Source: CAVVMA01 sp963830715
GTDB lineage: Bacteria > Desulfobacterota > Binatia > Binatales > Binataceae
Length of the DNA: 64,000 nucleotides
Direction: 5' to 3'
Assembly (NCBI GenBank): GCA_963830715.1
Contig: CAWHNS010000012.1
Span: 55,599-119,598 of the forward strand
Positions 20,576-28,555 of this stretch are shown in pieces (within the stretch, counting starts at the first letter, position 1; each line of letters begins with the position of its first letter). Made by a program: the position numbers and the translations under genes. The notes under the pieces were generated by a model, which was not told the origin of the DNA, ran no database searches, and saw only the letters and a program-made list of their open reading frames with translations.

Positions 20576-21649
20576 ATGCTCGCCTCACTTCTGAAACCTC
20601 TGGCCGCGATCGCGATCGCCGCCGCGCTTATCTCAGTGGTCCTGTTTGCGTTGGGCGCCTCTCCGGCCGGCGTCTTTTCCGCGCTGGCGGTCGGCGCCTT
20701 CGGCAACTGGATCGCGCTGACCGACACCCTGGTCAAGGCAACGCCGCTGGTCTTCACCGGGCTGGCGGTGTCTCTCGCCTTTCAGGGCGCGATGTGGAAT
20801 ATCGGCGCCGACGGCCAACTGATAATAGGCGCGGTGCTGGCGGGGGCGATCGGGCCGTATCTCGGCAGCGTCCCCGGTCCGATCGCAATCAGCCTGATCC
20901 TCGCGGCGGGCGCCGCCGGAGGAGCGATTTGGGGCGGACTCAGCGGATGGCTTCGGGCCCGGCGCGACGTGAGCGAGGTCATCAGCACGATCATGCTCAA
21001 TTTCGTCGCAGCGCAGGTCTGTAGCTGGGCGGTGCACGGCCCGCTGATGGAAGCCTCGCGCGCGTATCCGGCCAGCACCCCGATCGCGGCCAGCGCCGAA
21101 CTCCACATCTTCCTTGCGCCCTCTAGGCTCAACCTCGGGATGCTCCTGGGGGTGGCGCTTGCGATCGCGTGCGGCGTTCTGCTCTCTCGCACCGAGCTGG
21201 GATTCGAGTTGCGCGCGATGGGCGCCAATCGGCGGGCCAGCGCGTTCTTCGGTATCCCGATCGCGAGGCTCACGACCCTGGCGATGGCGCTGAGCGGCGC
21301 ACTGGCCGGTTTGGGCGGCGCCGTCGAGGTTTCCGCGATCACCCATCGCCTGTACGAACGCATCTCTCCGGGATGGGGCTACGAGGCGATCGCGGTCGCG
21401 CTGCTGGCTCGTCTCAATCCAATCGGGGTTCTGCTTACCGCGCTGCTGTTCGGCGCGCTCGACAACGGTTCGCAGGCGATGCAGCGGGCGCAAGGCGTGT
21501 CGCCCGTGCTGGTGCAGGTGATCCAGGGGATGGTGATCCTGATCCTGCTCGCGTTCGACACTTCGACCCTGGCCGGACTGCGCGAAACCTTGATGCCGGC
21601 GCCGCCGGCGCATCGCCCGACTGCGGCTGAGGGTGTATCGGATGCTTGA
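20576..21649 (+). CDS. BMP-type ABC transporter permease 1
   Basis: About 357 residues with around nine hydrophobic helices. The signature LAFQGAMWNIGADGQL resembles the conserved FNIGxEGQ loop of NupP/YufP-type permeases. The ATG at 20576 is preferred; a TTG at 20567, one base after the ATPase stop, is the alternative. The gene overlaps the next permease by eight bases. With its partner it forms the inner-membrane channel for a nucleoside or sugar. Confidence 0.87.
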   Translation: MLASLLKPLAAIAIAAALISVVLFALGASPAGVFSALAVGAFGNWIALTDTLVKATPLVFTGLAVSLAFQGAMWNIGADGQLIIGAVLAGAIGPYLGSVPGPIAISLILAAGAAGGAIWGGLSGWLRARRDVSEVISTIMLNFVAAQVCSWAVHGPLMEASRAYPASTPIAASAELHIFLAPSRLNLGMLLGVALAIACGVLLSRTELGFELRAMGANRRASAFFGIPIARLTTLAMALSGALAGLGGAVEVSAITHRLYERISPGWGYEAIAVALLARLNPIGVLLTALLFGALDNGSQAMQRAQGVSPVLVQVIQGMVILILLAFDTSTLAGLRETLMPAPPAHRPTAAEGVSDA

Positions 21650-22553
21650 GGCATTCCTCACCTCGGCCATCAGCATGGCGACGCCGATCCTGCTCGCCGC
21701 GCTCGGCGAGCTGCTGGTCGAGGAGAGCGGCGTGCTGAATATCGGGATCGAAGGCGCGATGCTGTGTGGCGCATTCGCGGCACTCGCGGCCGCCTACTTC
21801 ACCGGCAGCATCGGGCTCGGCCTCTTGGCGGGTATCGCGGCGGGCGTCGCGATCAATTCGATGCTGGGCCTGCTGGCGGTGAATCTCGCGGTTAACCAGG
21901 TGGTATCCGGCACTGCGCTCGATATCCTCGCGCTGGGGATCACCGGCGTCTTTTATCGCCGGATGTTCGGCATCACGGGCAAGGCGTTTACGGTGCGCGC
22001 GCTCGGGCCGCTGCCGTTGGGGCCGCTCGCCCGGATCCCGATCGTCGGGCCGGCGTTGTTCGCGCAGAACGCGATCGTCTATCTGGCCTTCGTCCTGGTT
22101 CCAATCCTGGGGCTGATGCTGACGAAAACGCGATACGGGCTCCGGCTGCGGGCCGCCGGAGAGAGTCCTGAGGCCGCGGACGGGTTGGGACTCGGCGTCG
22201 TGCGGCTTCGATGGCAGGCGCTGATCGCGTCGGGCGTGCTCACCGGGCTTAGCGGCGCGTACCTGACGCTTGCGTATGCGAACACCTTCGTCGAGGGGAT
22301 TTCGGCCGGACGCGGCTTCGTTGCGCTGGCGGTCGTGATACTGGGGCGATGGAATCCGTGGGGACTGGCGGCCGCGTCGATTCTCTTCGGCGCCGCGATG
22401 GCGCTGCAATTCGGCTTGCAGGCGCTCGGCAGCGCGGTCCCCTACCAGCTATTCCTCGCGCTGCCTTACGCGCTCACGCTGGTCGTCCTCGCCGGAGTCG
22501 GCGGCCAGGCGCAAGCCCCCAGCGCGCTCGGCGAACCGTACGTGCGATCGTAA
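21642..22553 (+). CDS. BMP-type ABC transporter permease 2
   Basis: 303 residues, very hydrophobic. The motif EESGVLNIGIEGAMLCGA is the permease loop that meets the ATPase in NupQ/YufQ-type transporters, and the C-terminal half has GRGFVALAVVILGRWNP. The ATG at 21642 overlaps the preceding stop by eight bases, so translation is coupled. It is the last gene of the ABC operon. Confidence 0.88.
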   Translation: MLEAFLTSAISMATPILLAALGELLVEESGVLNIGIEGAMLCGAFAALAAAYFTGSIGLGLLAGIAAGVAINSMLGLLAVNLAVNQVVSGTALDILALGITGVFYRRMFGITGKAFTVRALGPLPLGPLARIPIVGPALFAQNAIVYLAFVLVPILGLMLTKTRYGLRLRAAGESPEAADGLGLGVVRLRWQALIASGVLTGLSGAYLTLAYANTFVEGISAGRGFVALAVVILGRWNPWGLAAASILFGAAMALQFGLQALGSAVPYQLFLALPYALTLVVLAGVGGQAQAPSALGEPYVRS

Positions 22554-22568
22554 TCGAGGATCGCGGCT

Positions 22569-22972
22569 TTACCAGATCTCGACCGAGAGTCCCGGAATCG
22601 CGGGGAAGCTCTTTCGGTCGCGGGTAGCCACCTTGTAGTCGATCGAAATCGCGGTCGCCGCGATCATCAAGTCGCGCTCGCCCACACGAGATCCTCTCGC
22701 CGCCAATTGCGCTCCGATTCGCGCATGGATCCGCGCTGCGGTCAGATCAAAAGCGACAACACTCAGGATGTTCAGCGCCCTTTCAACGAATACTTCCCGC
22801 CGATGACGCTGCGAGGACGTTCTCGCTCGGTAGACCCCGTGAAGCAACTCGGAGCGGTAACGACGGAAAGAGCCAACGGCTCTTCCTCACGCATCTGTGA
22901 AAGGATTCTGTCGAGGTCGAGCAATCCGCGCTCCGCCGCGATCACGATGCTGGAATCGATCAGCGTTCCCAC
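22569..22972 (-). CDS. PIN-domain toxin, VapC-like (one frameshift)
   Basis: The N-terminal part reads MGTLIDSSIVIAAERG with the first catalytic Asp. The rest lies in another frame: LLHGVYRA, then RVGERDLMIAATAISIDYKV and ATRDRKSF, which supply further acidic residues of the PIN site. A missing G near 22843-22846 explains the break. PIN toxins are metal-dependent RNases, usually cutting tRNA or rRNA. It overlaps the upstream antitoxin gene by 13 bases, the typical TA arrangement. Given other indels nearby, sequence error is likely, although genuine decay of a toxin is possible. Confidence 0.82.
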
Positions 22973-23226
22973 GGCGAAGGTGCTATTCTCGGTTGACTCT
23001 TCCTGAGTTCCTCGAGGATCTCGAAATACTCGTTGTCCGGTTTTGGAACCGAGCGGATCAGGCGGACGAAGTCCGCGACCGTCGAGGTCACAGGCTTAGC
23101 AGGCGAGATTTCACAGACCGCCTCTCCCCTTCGTTCCACAATGAAGGTCTGGCCGCGATAGCGCACTCGATTGAGAATATCCGAGAAGGATCGCGCAGCT
23201 CTCGTCGATGAAATGCGCGTTTTCAT
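22960..23226 (-). CDS. Phd/YefM-type antitoxin
   Basis: 88 residues. The N-terminal half is the Phd/YefM DNA-binding fold: AARSFSDILNRVRYRGQTFI, then VERRGEAVCEISP. The C-terminal half is a charged tail that would bind the toxin. The stop overlaps the PIN toxin start by 13 bases, giving the usual antitoxin-first order. Such antitoxins repress their own promoter. Confidence 0.88.
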   Translation of the reverse strand: MKTRISSTRAARSFSDILNRVRYRGQTFIVERRGEAVCEISPAKPVTSTVADFVRLIRSVPKPDNEYFEILEELRKSQPRIAPSPWER

Positions 23227-23244
23227 AGAATCATATTATCCGAT

Positions 23245-23985
23245 TTACTCCTTCGAGTGCATCTCATGGCAGCCGCTTGGTGCGCTCTTCAACCGCCGCC
23301 AGTCTTTCAGCAGGGCCCTGCCGCGAGACCGCGCGCGCGCCACAATCGCCCTCTGCGCCTTGTCCGAGGGCAGCGGCTGCGCTGCAAATGCCGCCAACTC
23401 GCGGCGATGGTTCGCTATCGCGCGCCGCGCCGCCGCTGGATTGGGAGATTTGTTCGCTTGCAGCTTGCGCGGCCCTTCGTGACCGCCCTCAGAGAAATAC
23501 CAGTCCTTGAACTCGCCGCGGCATCCGGCGCGGAACATCAGCGAGCCCAGATGCGTGGCGGGCGGTGGAACGCGCAGGTTGAGTTCGGCGAATGTCTCCT
23601 CCTGGCCCGGATTCTCGTAGTCAATCATCAGATGGCCGCCGGGCGGAATCAGGCCGGCAAGCAGCTTGACGATCCCGGCTTCCAGCCCCAACTCGCGCGC
23701 ATCGATGGACTTTCCGCCATCGAATGCGATCTGCGGGAACAGGCGGCACTCGCACCACGGCATCACTCCTCTGCCTCCCGCGCTCACGATGCCGGTCATC
23801 AGCGGGCTGGTGGAACACACGTCGTCGGCATCGCGGAGGGAAATTTCTACGTATCGCCATCCGAAACGTGGGCGAATCGGTCGCATCTTGGTTATCTCGA
23901 GCGTGAATGCTCCCAATCTCCGCCGATCGAGTCGGCCTGCCAGCGCTTCCGCCGCAGGCGCGCTATCTGCCGTCATCTTTACCAA
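23245..23985 (-). CDS. Hypothetical protein, possibly DUF1122-like
   Basis: 246 residues, soluble. A middle segment (GGHLMIDYENPGQEETFAEL) and a hydrophobic helix LEAGIVKLLAGLIPPGG resemble a methyltransferase-like or DUF1122-like core, but no cofactor loop is clear. The C-terminal 60 residues are Arg/Ala-rich and probably helical (KSPNPAAARRAIANHRREL). No confident family assignment. It is divergent from the zinc-ribbon ORF at 24024. Confidence 0.6.
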   Translation of the reverse strand: MVKMTADSAPAAEALAGRLDRRRLGAFTLEITKMRPIRPRFGWRYVEISLRDADDVCSTSPLMTGIVSAGGRGVMPWCECRLFPQIAFDGGKSIDARELGLEAGIVKLLAGLIPPGGHLMIDYENPGQEETFAELNLRVPPPATHLGSLMFRAGCRGEFKDWYFSEGGHEGPRKLQANKSPNPAAARRAIANHRRELAAFAAQPLPSDKAQRAIVARARSRGRALLKDWRRLKSAPSGCHEMHSKE

Positions 23986-24023
23986 CCGTGGTAGGTTTAC
24001 TATAAACGCGAAGAGCTTAGGAC

Positions 24024-24293
24024 ATGCGGGAACCCACGCTGAACGCGGCTTCCTTTCCGGTTGCGCACTGCGAGAGGTGCGACAGGAAGGTGCTCACCTA
24101 CCTCGGATTGAGCGAGGCGGGCGGCGAACGGCGATGCTGCGTGCGATGCGATGGGATGGTCGAGTCCGATCTCGAGTGGGTGGACGCCGACGACCTCGAA
24201 GCGGAAGGCTATTACTTCGGCTCGGAGCCCCCAAAGAGCAGCGGCGGAGCATGCGGCAGCGGATGCGGATCGTGTGCGACTCGAAAGAACTAG
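24024..24293 (+). CDS. Small putative zinc-ribbon protein
   Basis: 89 residues with two CxxC pairs (HCERCDRKV and CCVRCDGM), which could bind one zinc, and a Gly/Cys-rich tail CGSGCGSC. The tail resembles those of short metal-binding or FeS-handling proteins. It lies 51 bases before the FBP aldolase/phosphatase gene on the same strand and may be co-transcribed. I do not recognise a named family. Confidence 0.6.
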   Translation: MREPTLNAASFPVAHCERCDRKVLTYLGLSEAGGERRCCVRCDGMVESDLEWVDADDLEAEGYYFGSEPPKSSGGACGSGCGSCATRKN

Positions 24294-24344
24294 CGCTACA
24301 CGAAGGCGCATAGTAATTCATACAAGTACAGGCGAGGTAGTCCG

Positions 24345-25484
24345 ATGAAGACAACGCTTTCGATCATCAAGGCCGATGTCGGGTCGATCGGCGGTCATAT
24401 CAAGCCCAGCGCCCGGCTCAAGGAGACGGTCGAGAGCTTCGTTCGCGAAAGAGGCAAAAAGCTGCTGCGCGACGTGTATATCAGCACGACCGGAGACGAC
24501 GTCGCGATCCTGATGGCGCACGAGCACGGCGTGAACAATTCCAAAATTCACGAGCTTGCCTGGGACGCCTTCATGGCCGGCACCAAAGTCGCCAAGGAGC
24601 AGGGGCTTTACGGCGCGGGCCAGGACCTGCTGAAAGACGCGTTCTCCGGCAATGTTCGGGGGCTCGGTCCGGCGTCGTGCGAGATGGATTTCGAGGAGCG
24701 TCCCAACGAGCCGTTCGTGATGTTCGCCGCCGACAAGACCGATCCCGGCGCGTACAACCTGCCGATGTATCTGTCGTTCGCCGATCCGATGCACTGTTCG
24801 GGTCTGTTGCTCTCGCCCAAAATGGCCAAGGGATTTACTTTCACGATCATGGACGTGAACCATACCGAGGGCGACCGGGTGATCGAGTTGAACGCGCCCG
24901 ACGAGCTCTACGATATCGCCTGCCTGCTGCGCGACAACGAGCGCTTCGTGGTCGAGTCAATCCGCAGCCGCGCCAGTAACGAGATCGGCGCGGTGGTCTC
25001 GACCTCGCGCCTCCACAATATCGCGGGCACCTACACCGGCAAGGACGATCCGGTCGCGCTGGTTCGATGCCAGGGAGTGTTCCCGGCCACGGGCGAAATA
25101 CTGTCGCCGTACAGAATCGGCCATTACGTCGCCGGCACGATGCGCGGGAGCCATCACGGTCCGCTGATGCCGGTCAAGCTGAATTCAGGGGTATCGTTCT
25201 TCGACGGTCCGGCGATCGTGACCGCGGCGGCATTCTGCGTCCACGAGGGCAAATTTACCGAGCCGGTCGACGCGTTCGACCATCCGTTCTGGGATTGGGT
25301 ACGCAACAATGTCGCGCAGAAGGCGGCCGAGATTCGCAATCAGGGTTTCTCCGGCCCCGCGATGCTCCCGTACAGCGAGTTGGAATACGGCGGCGTGGTC
25401 GAGAAGATGAACCAGCTCGACGCGCGCTTCATCGTGCGCAAAGAGGGCGCAGCCGCCAACGGCCGCAAGAAGAAGGCCGCGTAG
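24345..25484 (+). CDS. fbp: Bifunctional fructose-1,6-bisphosphate aldolase/phosphatase (archaeal type)
   Basis: 379 residues. The N-terminus TLSIIKADVGSIGGH supplies the metal-binding Asp. GTYTGKDDP carries the Tyr-x-x-Lys pair (Y230, K233) corresponding to the catalytic Tyr and Schiff-base Lys of the FBPA/P family. ADKTDPGAYNLP and HHGPLMPV are further family motifs. The enzyme condenses triose phosphates and dephosphorylates the product, making gluconeogenesis unidirectional. It is common in archaea and scattered deep or anaerobic bacteria. Ribosome-binding site AGGCGAGG precedes the ATG. Confidence 0.95.
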   Translation: MKTTLSIIKADVGSIGGHIKPSARLKETVESFVRERGKKLLRDVYISTTGDDVAILMAHEHGVNNSKIHELAWDAFMAGTKVAKEQGLYGAGQDLLKDAFSGNVRGLGPASCEMDFEERPNEPFVMFAADKTDPGAYNLPMYLSFADPMHCSGLLLSPKMAKGFTFTIMDVNHTEGDRVIELNAPDELYDIACLLRDNERFVVESIRSRASNEIGAVVSTSRLHNIAGTYTGKDDPVALVRCQGVFPATGEILSPYRIGHYVAGTMRGSHHGPLMPVKLNSGVSFFDGPAIVTAAAFCVHEGKFTEPVDAFDHPFWDWVRNNVAQKAAEIRNQGFSGPAMLPYSELEYGGVVEKMNQLDARFIVRKEGAAANGRKKKAA

Positions 25485-25504
25485 CGGGCGGAGAGGTCAG
25501 CCAT

Positions 25505-25984
25505 TCACAGGCTGGAAGCCAGTGCCACGGAAATCTGGCGAAGCGCCTCGTACACCACGATCGATACCGCGTTGGCGAGATTCAGGCTCCGGACTCCCGG
25601 CTCGAAGATCGGAATCCGATACGCGTGCTCCATCCGCTCGCGCAGGAACTCACGGCCAAGCCCGACGGTCTCGCTGCCGAACAACAGGAAGTCACCGGTC
25701 TCGTAGCGGGCCTCCAGATATGACTTCGCGGCGTGCACGGAGAAGAATTTGAACGGGGCCGAGGCGTTGGCTGCCGCGAATTCGTCCCATCGCGGGTAGG
25801 TGCGCAGATCGACCAGCGGCCAGTAGTCGAGTCCGGCGCGCTTCAAGTAGCGATCCTCCAGAGAGAACCCGAGCGGGCCTACCAGATGCAGCCGCGTTTT
25901 GGTCGCAGCCACCAGGCGCGCGATCGAGCCGGTGTTCTGCGGAATTTCCGGCCGCACCAGGACCACATGCAGCGCCGGGATCAT
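25505..25984 (-). CDS. trmL: tRNA (cytidine(34)-2'-O)-methyltransferase TrmL
   Basis: 159 residues from the ATG at 25984; a longer upstream frame lacks homologous content. The SPOUT fold shows VLVRPEIPQNTGSIARL at the start and the knot motifs LLFGSETVGLG and RSLNLANAVSIVVYEALRQ. TrmL 2'-O-methylates the wobble position of certain tRNAs. It is convergent with the fbp gene and about 14 bp downstream of the DUF1285-like gene. Confidence 0.93.
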   Translation of the reverse strand: MIPALHVVLVRPEIPQNTGSIARLVAATKTRLHLVGPLGFSLEDRYLKRAGLDYWPLVDLRTYPRWDEFAAANASAPFKFFSVHAAKSYLEARYETGDFLLFGSETVGLGREFLRERMEHAYRIPIFEPGVRSLNLANAVSIVVYEALRQISVALASSL

Positions 25985-25998
25985 CTTAATCTGCGAGG

Positions 25999-26496
25999 TC
26001 AGGTGGCGCGGCCCGCAGCGGACTCGCGATTTGCCGGCCCGATCGCGAGCGGATAGCGTTTGCCGCCGATCCTGAGGCGGAAGCCGCCGCGCTCGTCGCC
26101 CTCGATGCAATCGCTCAGGTGGTAGTACGCGCTGCGCAGAAAACGTGCGCGATACTCGCCGCCTTTGACGCGGGCGTACAGCACGTTTTCCGCTCCGACC
26201 TCCAGCGACGCGGGGTCGAGCGGCTCGCGTTCGTCGTCGTTGAGCACCAGCTTGAAGCCCTCGCGCTCGCCGCCTTCGATCGCCTTTACGACGTAAGGAG
26301 TGTCCTCGACGGTTATCGGCGCGCGCTCCTCAGCGACCTGCAGATAATAGCTGCGATCCGGGTTGCGCCTGATGCTCCGGCTGAACAGCAGCGCGATTCG
26401 CGGATTGTCGATTCGCTCGTCGTCGCTGTACCAATTGCCGTCGCGCCGAAAGGAAATCCTCCCCGACTCGACGGCGTAGAATCCCGCGCGGGCCAT
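25999..26496 (-). CDS. DUF1285-like protein
   Basis: 165 residues. The pattern SFRRDGNWYSDDERIDNPRI, then LFSRSIRRNPDRSYYLQV and ITVEDTPYVVKAIE matches the DUF1285 layout: a short beta-rich domain found beside dtd and other RNA-modification genes in some genomes. Function is unknown. It starts four bases after the dtd stop, so the two are probably co-translated. Confidence 0.72.
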   Translation of the reverse strand: MARAGFYAVESGRISFRRDGNWYSDDERIDNPRIALLFSRSIRRNPDRSYYLQVAEERAPITVEDTPYVVKAIEGGEREGFKLVLNDDEREPLDPASLEVGAENVLYARVKGGEYRARFLRSAYYHLSDCIEGDERGGFRLRIGGKRYPLAIGPANRESAAGRAT

Positions 26497-26500
26497 AAAG

Positions 26501-26947
26501 TCACCGATTGCGGCTGTCCAGGATAATCGTTACCGGACCGTCGTTGGTGAGCGTCAATTCCATCATCGCACCAAACTCGCCCGCTTCAACCTTAACACCG
26601 GCGCTTTTGACGAGCGAGAGAAAATGCTCGTAGAGAGCGCGCGCATGCTCCGGTGCGGCCGCCGCGACGAACGATGGCCGCCGGCCGCTCCCGGTGTCGG
26701 CCAGCAGCGTGAACTGCGAGACCACCAGCAATTCCCCGCCGATCGCGCCAAGCGCCAGATTCATCTTGCCCCGCGCGTCGGCGAACACCCGGAGCTTGAT
26801 TATCCGATCGGCGATGAAGTGCGCGTCGCGCTCGGTATCGTCGCGCGCGACGCCGAGCAGGACGACGAAGCCGCGGCCGATGCTGCCGATCGGGTTCCCG
26901 GCTACGCTGACCTCGGCGCGGTTGACGCGTTGAACAACTGCCCGCAC
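26501..26947 (-). CDS. dtd: D-aminoacyl-tRNA deacylase
   Basis: 148 residues with the three Dtd hallmarks: MRAVVQRVNRAEVSV, SQFTLLADTGSGRRPSF and NDGPVTIIL (the cross-subunit Gly-cisPro motif is GP in NDGPVT). Dtd hydrolyses D-amino acids from tRNA. It is divergent from lgt, with a promoter region of about 116 bp between them. Confidence 0.96.
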   Translation of the reverse strand: MRAVVQRVNRAEVSVAGNPIGSIGRGFVVLLGVARDDTERDAHFIADRIIKLRVFADARGKMNLALGAIGGELLVVSQFTLLADTGSGRRPSFVAAAAPEHARALYEHFLSLVKSAGVKVEAGEFGAMMELTLTNDGPVTIILDSRNR

Positions 26948-27063
26948 AGAAGCGTCCTACATACGATGGCGGGGCATCCGCAAGCTGCGCGGCCATCGGT
27001 TCGATTATGGTTGACCGGTCTGGTCTGCCTCGCGCCGTGTCGTATTATAGTATCTGAGTCTCG

Positions 27064-27900
27064 ATGATCCCCATTTTGTTCAAGATTGGCCCGCTCACCA
27101 TCTACAGCTATGGCCTGATGATGGCGCTCGGGTTTATCGTGGGCGACTTCGTGATCGCGCGCGATTTTCGCAGGCGCGGCTATAACCCCGAGTACGCCTC
27201 CAATCTGGTGGTATGGGGTGCGCTGGGCGGTATCGCGGGCTCGCGGCTTCTCTACGTGGTGAACAACCTGCCGGACTATATTGCGGACCCCAAAGCGATC
27301 ATTTTCTCCGGCTCGGGATTCGTATGGTATGGCGGGATGATCGGCGGGCTGATCGCGAGCTACATAGTGGCACGCTATTACAAAATCCCGTGGCTCGCCG
27401 TTGCCGACTCGTGCGGGCCCGCACTCGCGGTCGGACAGGCGCTGGGCCGGGTCGGATGCCAGCTCGCCGGCGACGGCGACTGGGGGATGCCGTCGAGGCT
27501 GCCGTGGGCGATGGCCTATCCGCACGCGATCGTCGGCTGGAACGCGCAGACCGTCCTCACGCTCGACAGCCACGACAACCTGGTCTCGGGTTTCTATCCC
27601 GGCGTCCGGGTGCATCCGGCGCCGGTTTACGAAACTATTCTGTACCTCTGCGTGTTTGCGATACTGTGGTCGCTACGCACCAGGATCCATGTCGACGGGC
27701 GGATCTTCTACCTGTATTTGATCCTCGCCGGCGCCAGCCGCTTCGCCGTCGAGTTCATCCGGATAAATCCGCGGGTCCTGCTCGGATTGAGCGAGGCGCA
27801 GCTAATCGCGATCGCGATGATCGCGATTGGGTCGGTCGCGTTCTTCGTTTCCGGCGCGCGGGAACCCGCGATCGACACGCGGGCAGCGGCAAGGGCGTAG
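27064..27900 (+). CDS. lgt: Prolipoprotein diacylglyceryl transferase
   Basis: 278 residues with seven membrane segments. The Lgt hallmarks are YSYGLMMALGFIVGD, FVWYGGMIGGLIAS and the signature GRVGCQLAGDGDWG, a variant of the common GRxGNFxNxE motif. A C-terminal YLYLILAGASRFAVEFIR is also conserved. Lgt attaches diacylglycerol to lipobox cysteines, which fits the several lipoproteins in this window. Its stop codon is immediately followed by the thioredoxin gene start. Confidence 0.95.
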   Translation: MIPILFKIGPLTIYSYGLMMALGFIVGDFVIARDFRRRGYNPEYASNLVVWGALGGIAGSRLLYVVNNLPDYIADPKAIIFSGSGFVWYGGMIGGLIASYIVARYYKIPWLAVADSCGPALAVGQALGRVGCQLAGDGDWGMPSRLPWAMAYPHAIVGWNAQTVLTLDSHDNLVSGFYPGVRVHPAPVYETILYLCVFAILWSLRTRIHVDGRIFYLYLILAGASRFAVEFIRINPRVLLGLSEAQLIAIAMIAIGSVAFFVSGAREPAIDTRAAARA

Positions 27901-28488
27901 ATGTCAGGCAACGATAAGGTCCTCGCCGGCCTCGCCGCCACGCTCCTGCTGGTCGGGTTGGCCTACCTGTCGATTCCGCAACTCATCCATCGCGGGCCAG
28001 GCGGCGACTCGCTACCGTCGGCGCCCTCCGATCAGCTTCCGCCGGTTGCGGCCGGCGATCGCGCCGCCGAGTTCGCTCTCAAAGACCTGAACGGAAATAC
28101 CGTGTCGCTCTCTTCGCTGCGCGGCAAGGTGATCTTTCTCAACATCTGGGCGACCTGGTGCGAGCCCTGCCGCGAGGAGATGCCCTCGATGGAGACGCTT
28201 TACGGCGAATTCAAGAGCAACAAGGACTTCGTGATGCTCGCCGTCAGCCAGGATCGCCGCGGCAAGGACGCCGTCGTGCCCTATATCGAGAAGAACGGCT
28301 ATCACTTCCGCGTGCTGCTCGACCCCGACAACAAGCTCAGCGACTCCTACGATGTGAGCGGTGTGCCCGAGACCTTCATAATCGACCGCCACGGCCGGAT
28401 CGTGGCGCATCACATGGGCGCCTTCGACTGGTCGCGATCCGACGTGCATGAGGCGCTCGAACAACTGCTGGAGGCGAGGGACGTGTAG
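27901..28488 (+). CDS. TlpA-type membrane-anchored thioredoxin
   Basis: 195 residues. An N-terminal signal-anchor helix (LAGLAATLLLVGLAYL) is followed by a periplasmic thioredoxin domain with the redox motif WCEPC (NIWATWCEPCREEMPSME). The cis-Pro loop GVPETFIID is present. TlpA/ResA proteins reduce disulfides for cytochrome c maturation or other periplasmic clients. It begins directly after lgt and is likely in the same transcript. Confidence 0.93.
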   Translation: MSGNDKVLAGLAATLLLVGLAYLSIPQLIHRGPGGDSLPSAPSDQLPPVAAGDRAAEFALKDLNGNTVSLSSLRGKVIFLNIWATWCEPCREEMPSMETLYGEFKSNKDFVMLAVSQDRRGKDAVVPYIEKNGYHFRVLLDPDNKLSDSYDVSGVPETFIIDRHGRIVAHHMGAFDWSRSDVHEALEQLLEARDV

Positions 28489-28555
28489 CACATTACGGGT
28501 GGGACAAGCCGATACGTTTTGCTATGCTTGTTAATTCAGATTCTTTAGGCCAGGA

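Noticed and set aside
26948..27063. Sigma-70 promoter for lgt at TTGACC and TATTAT
   Set aside because: Spacing between the two hexamers is about 26 bp, too long for a functional pair.
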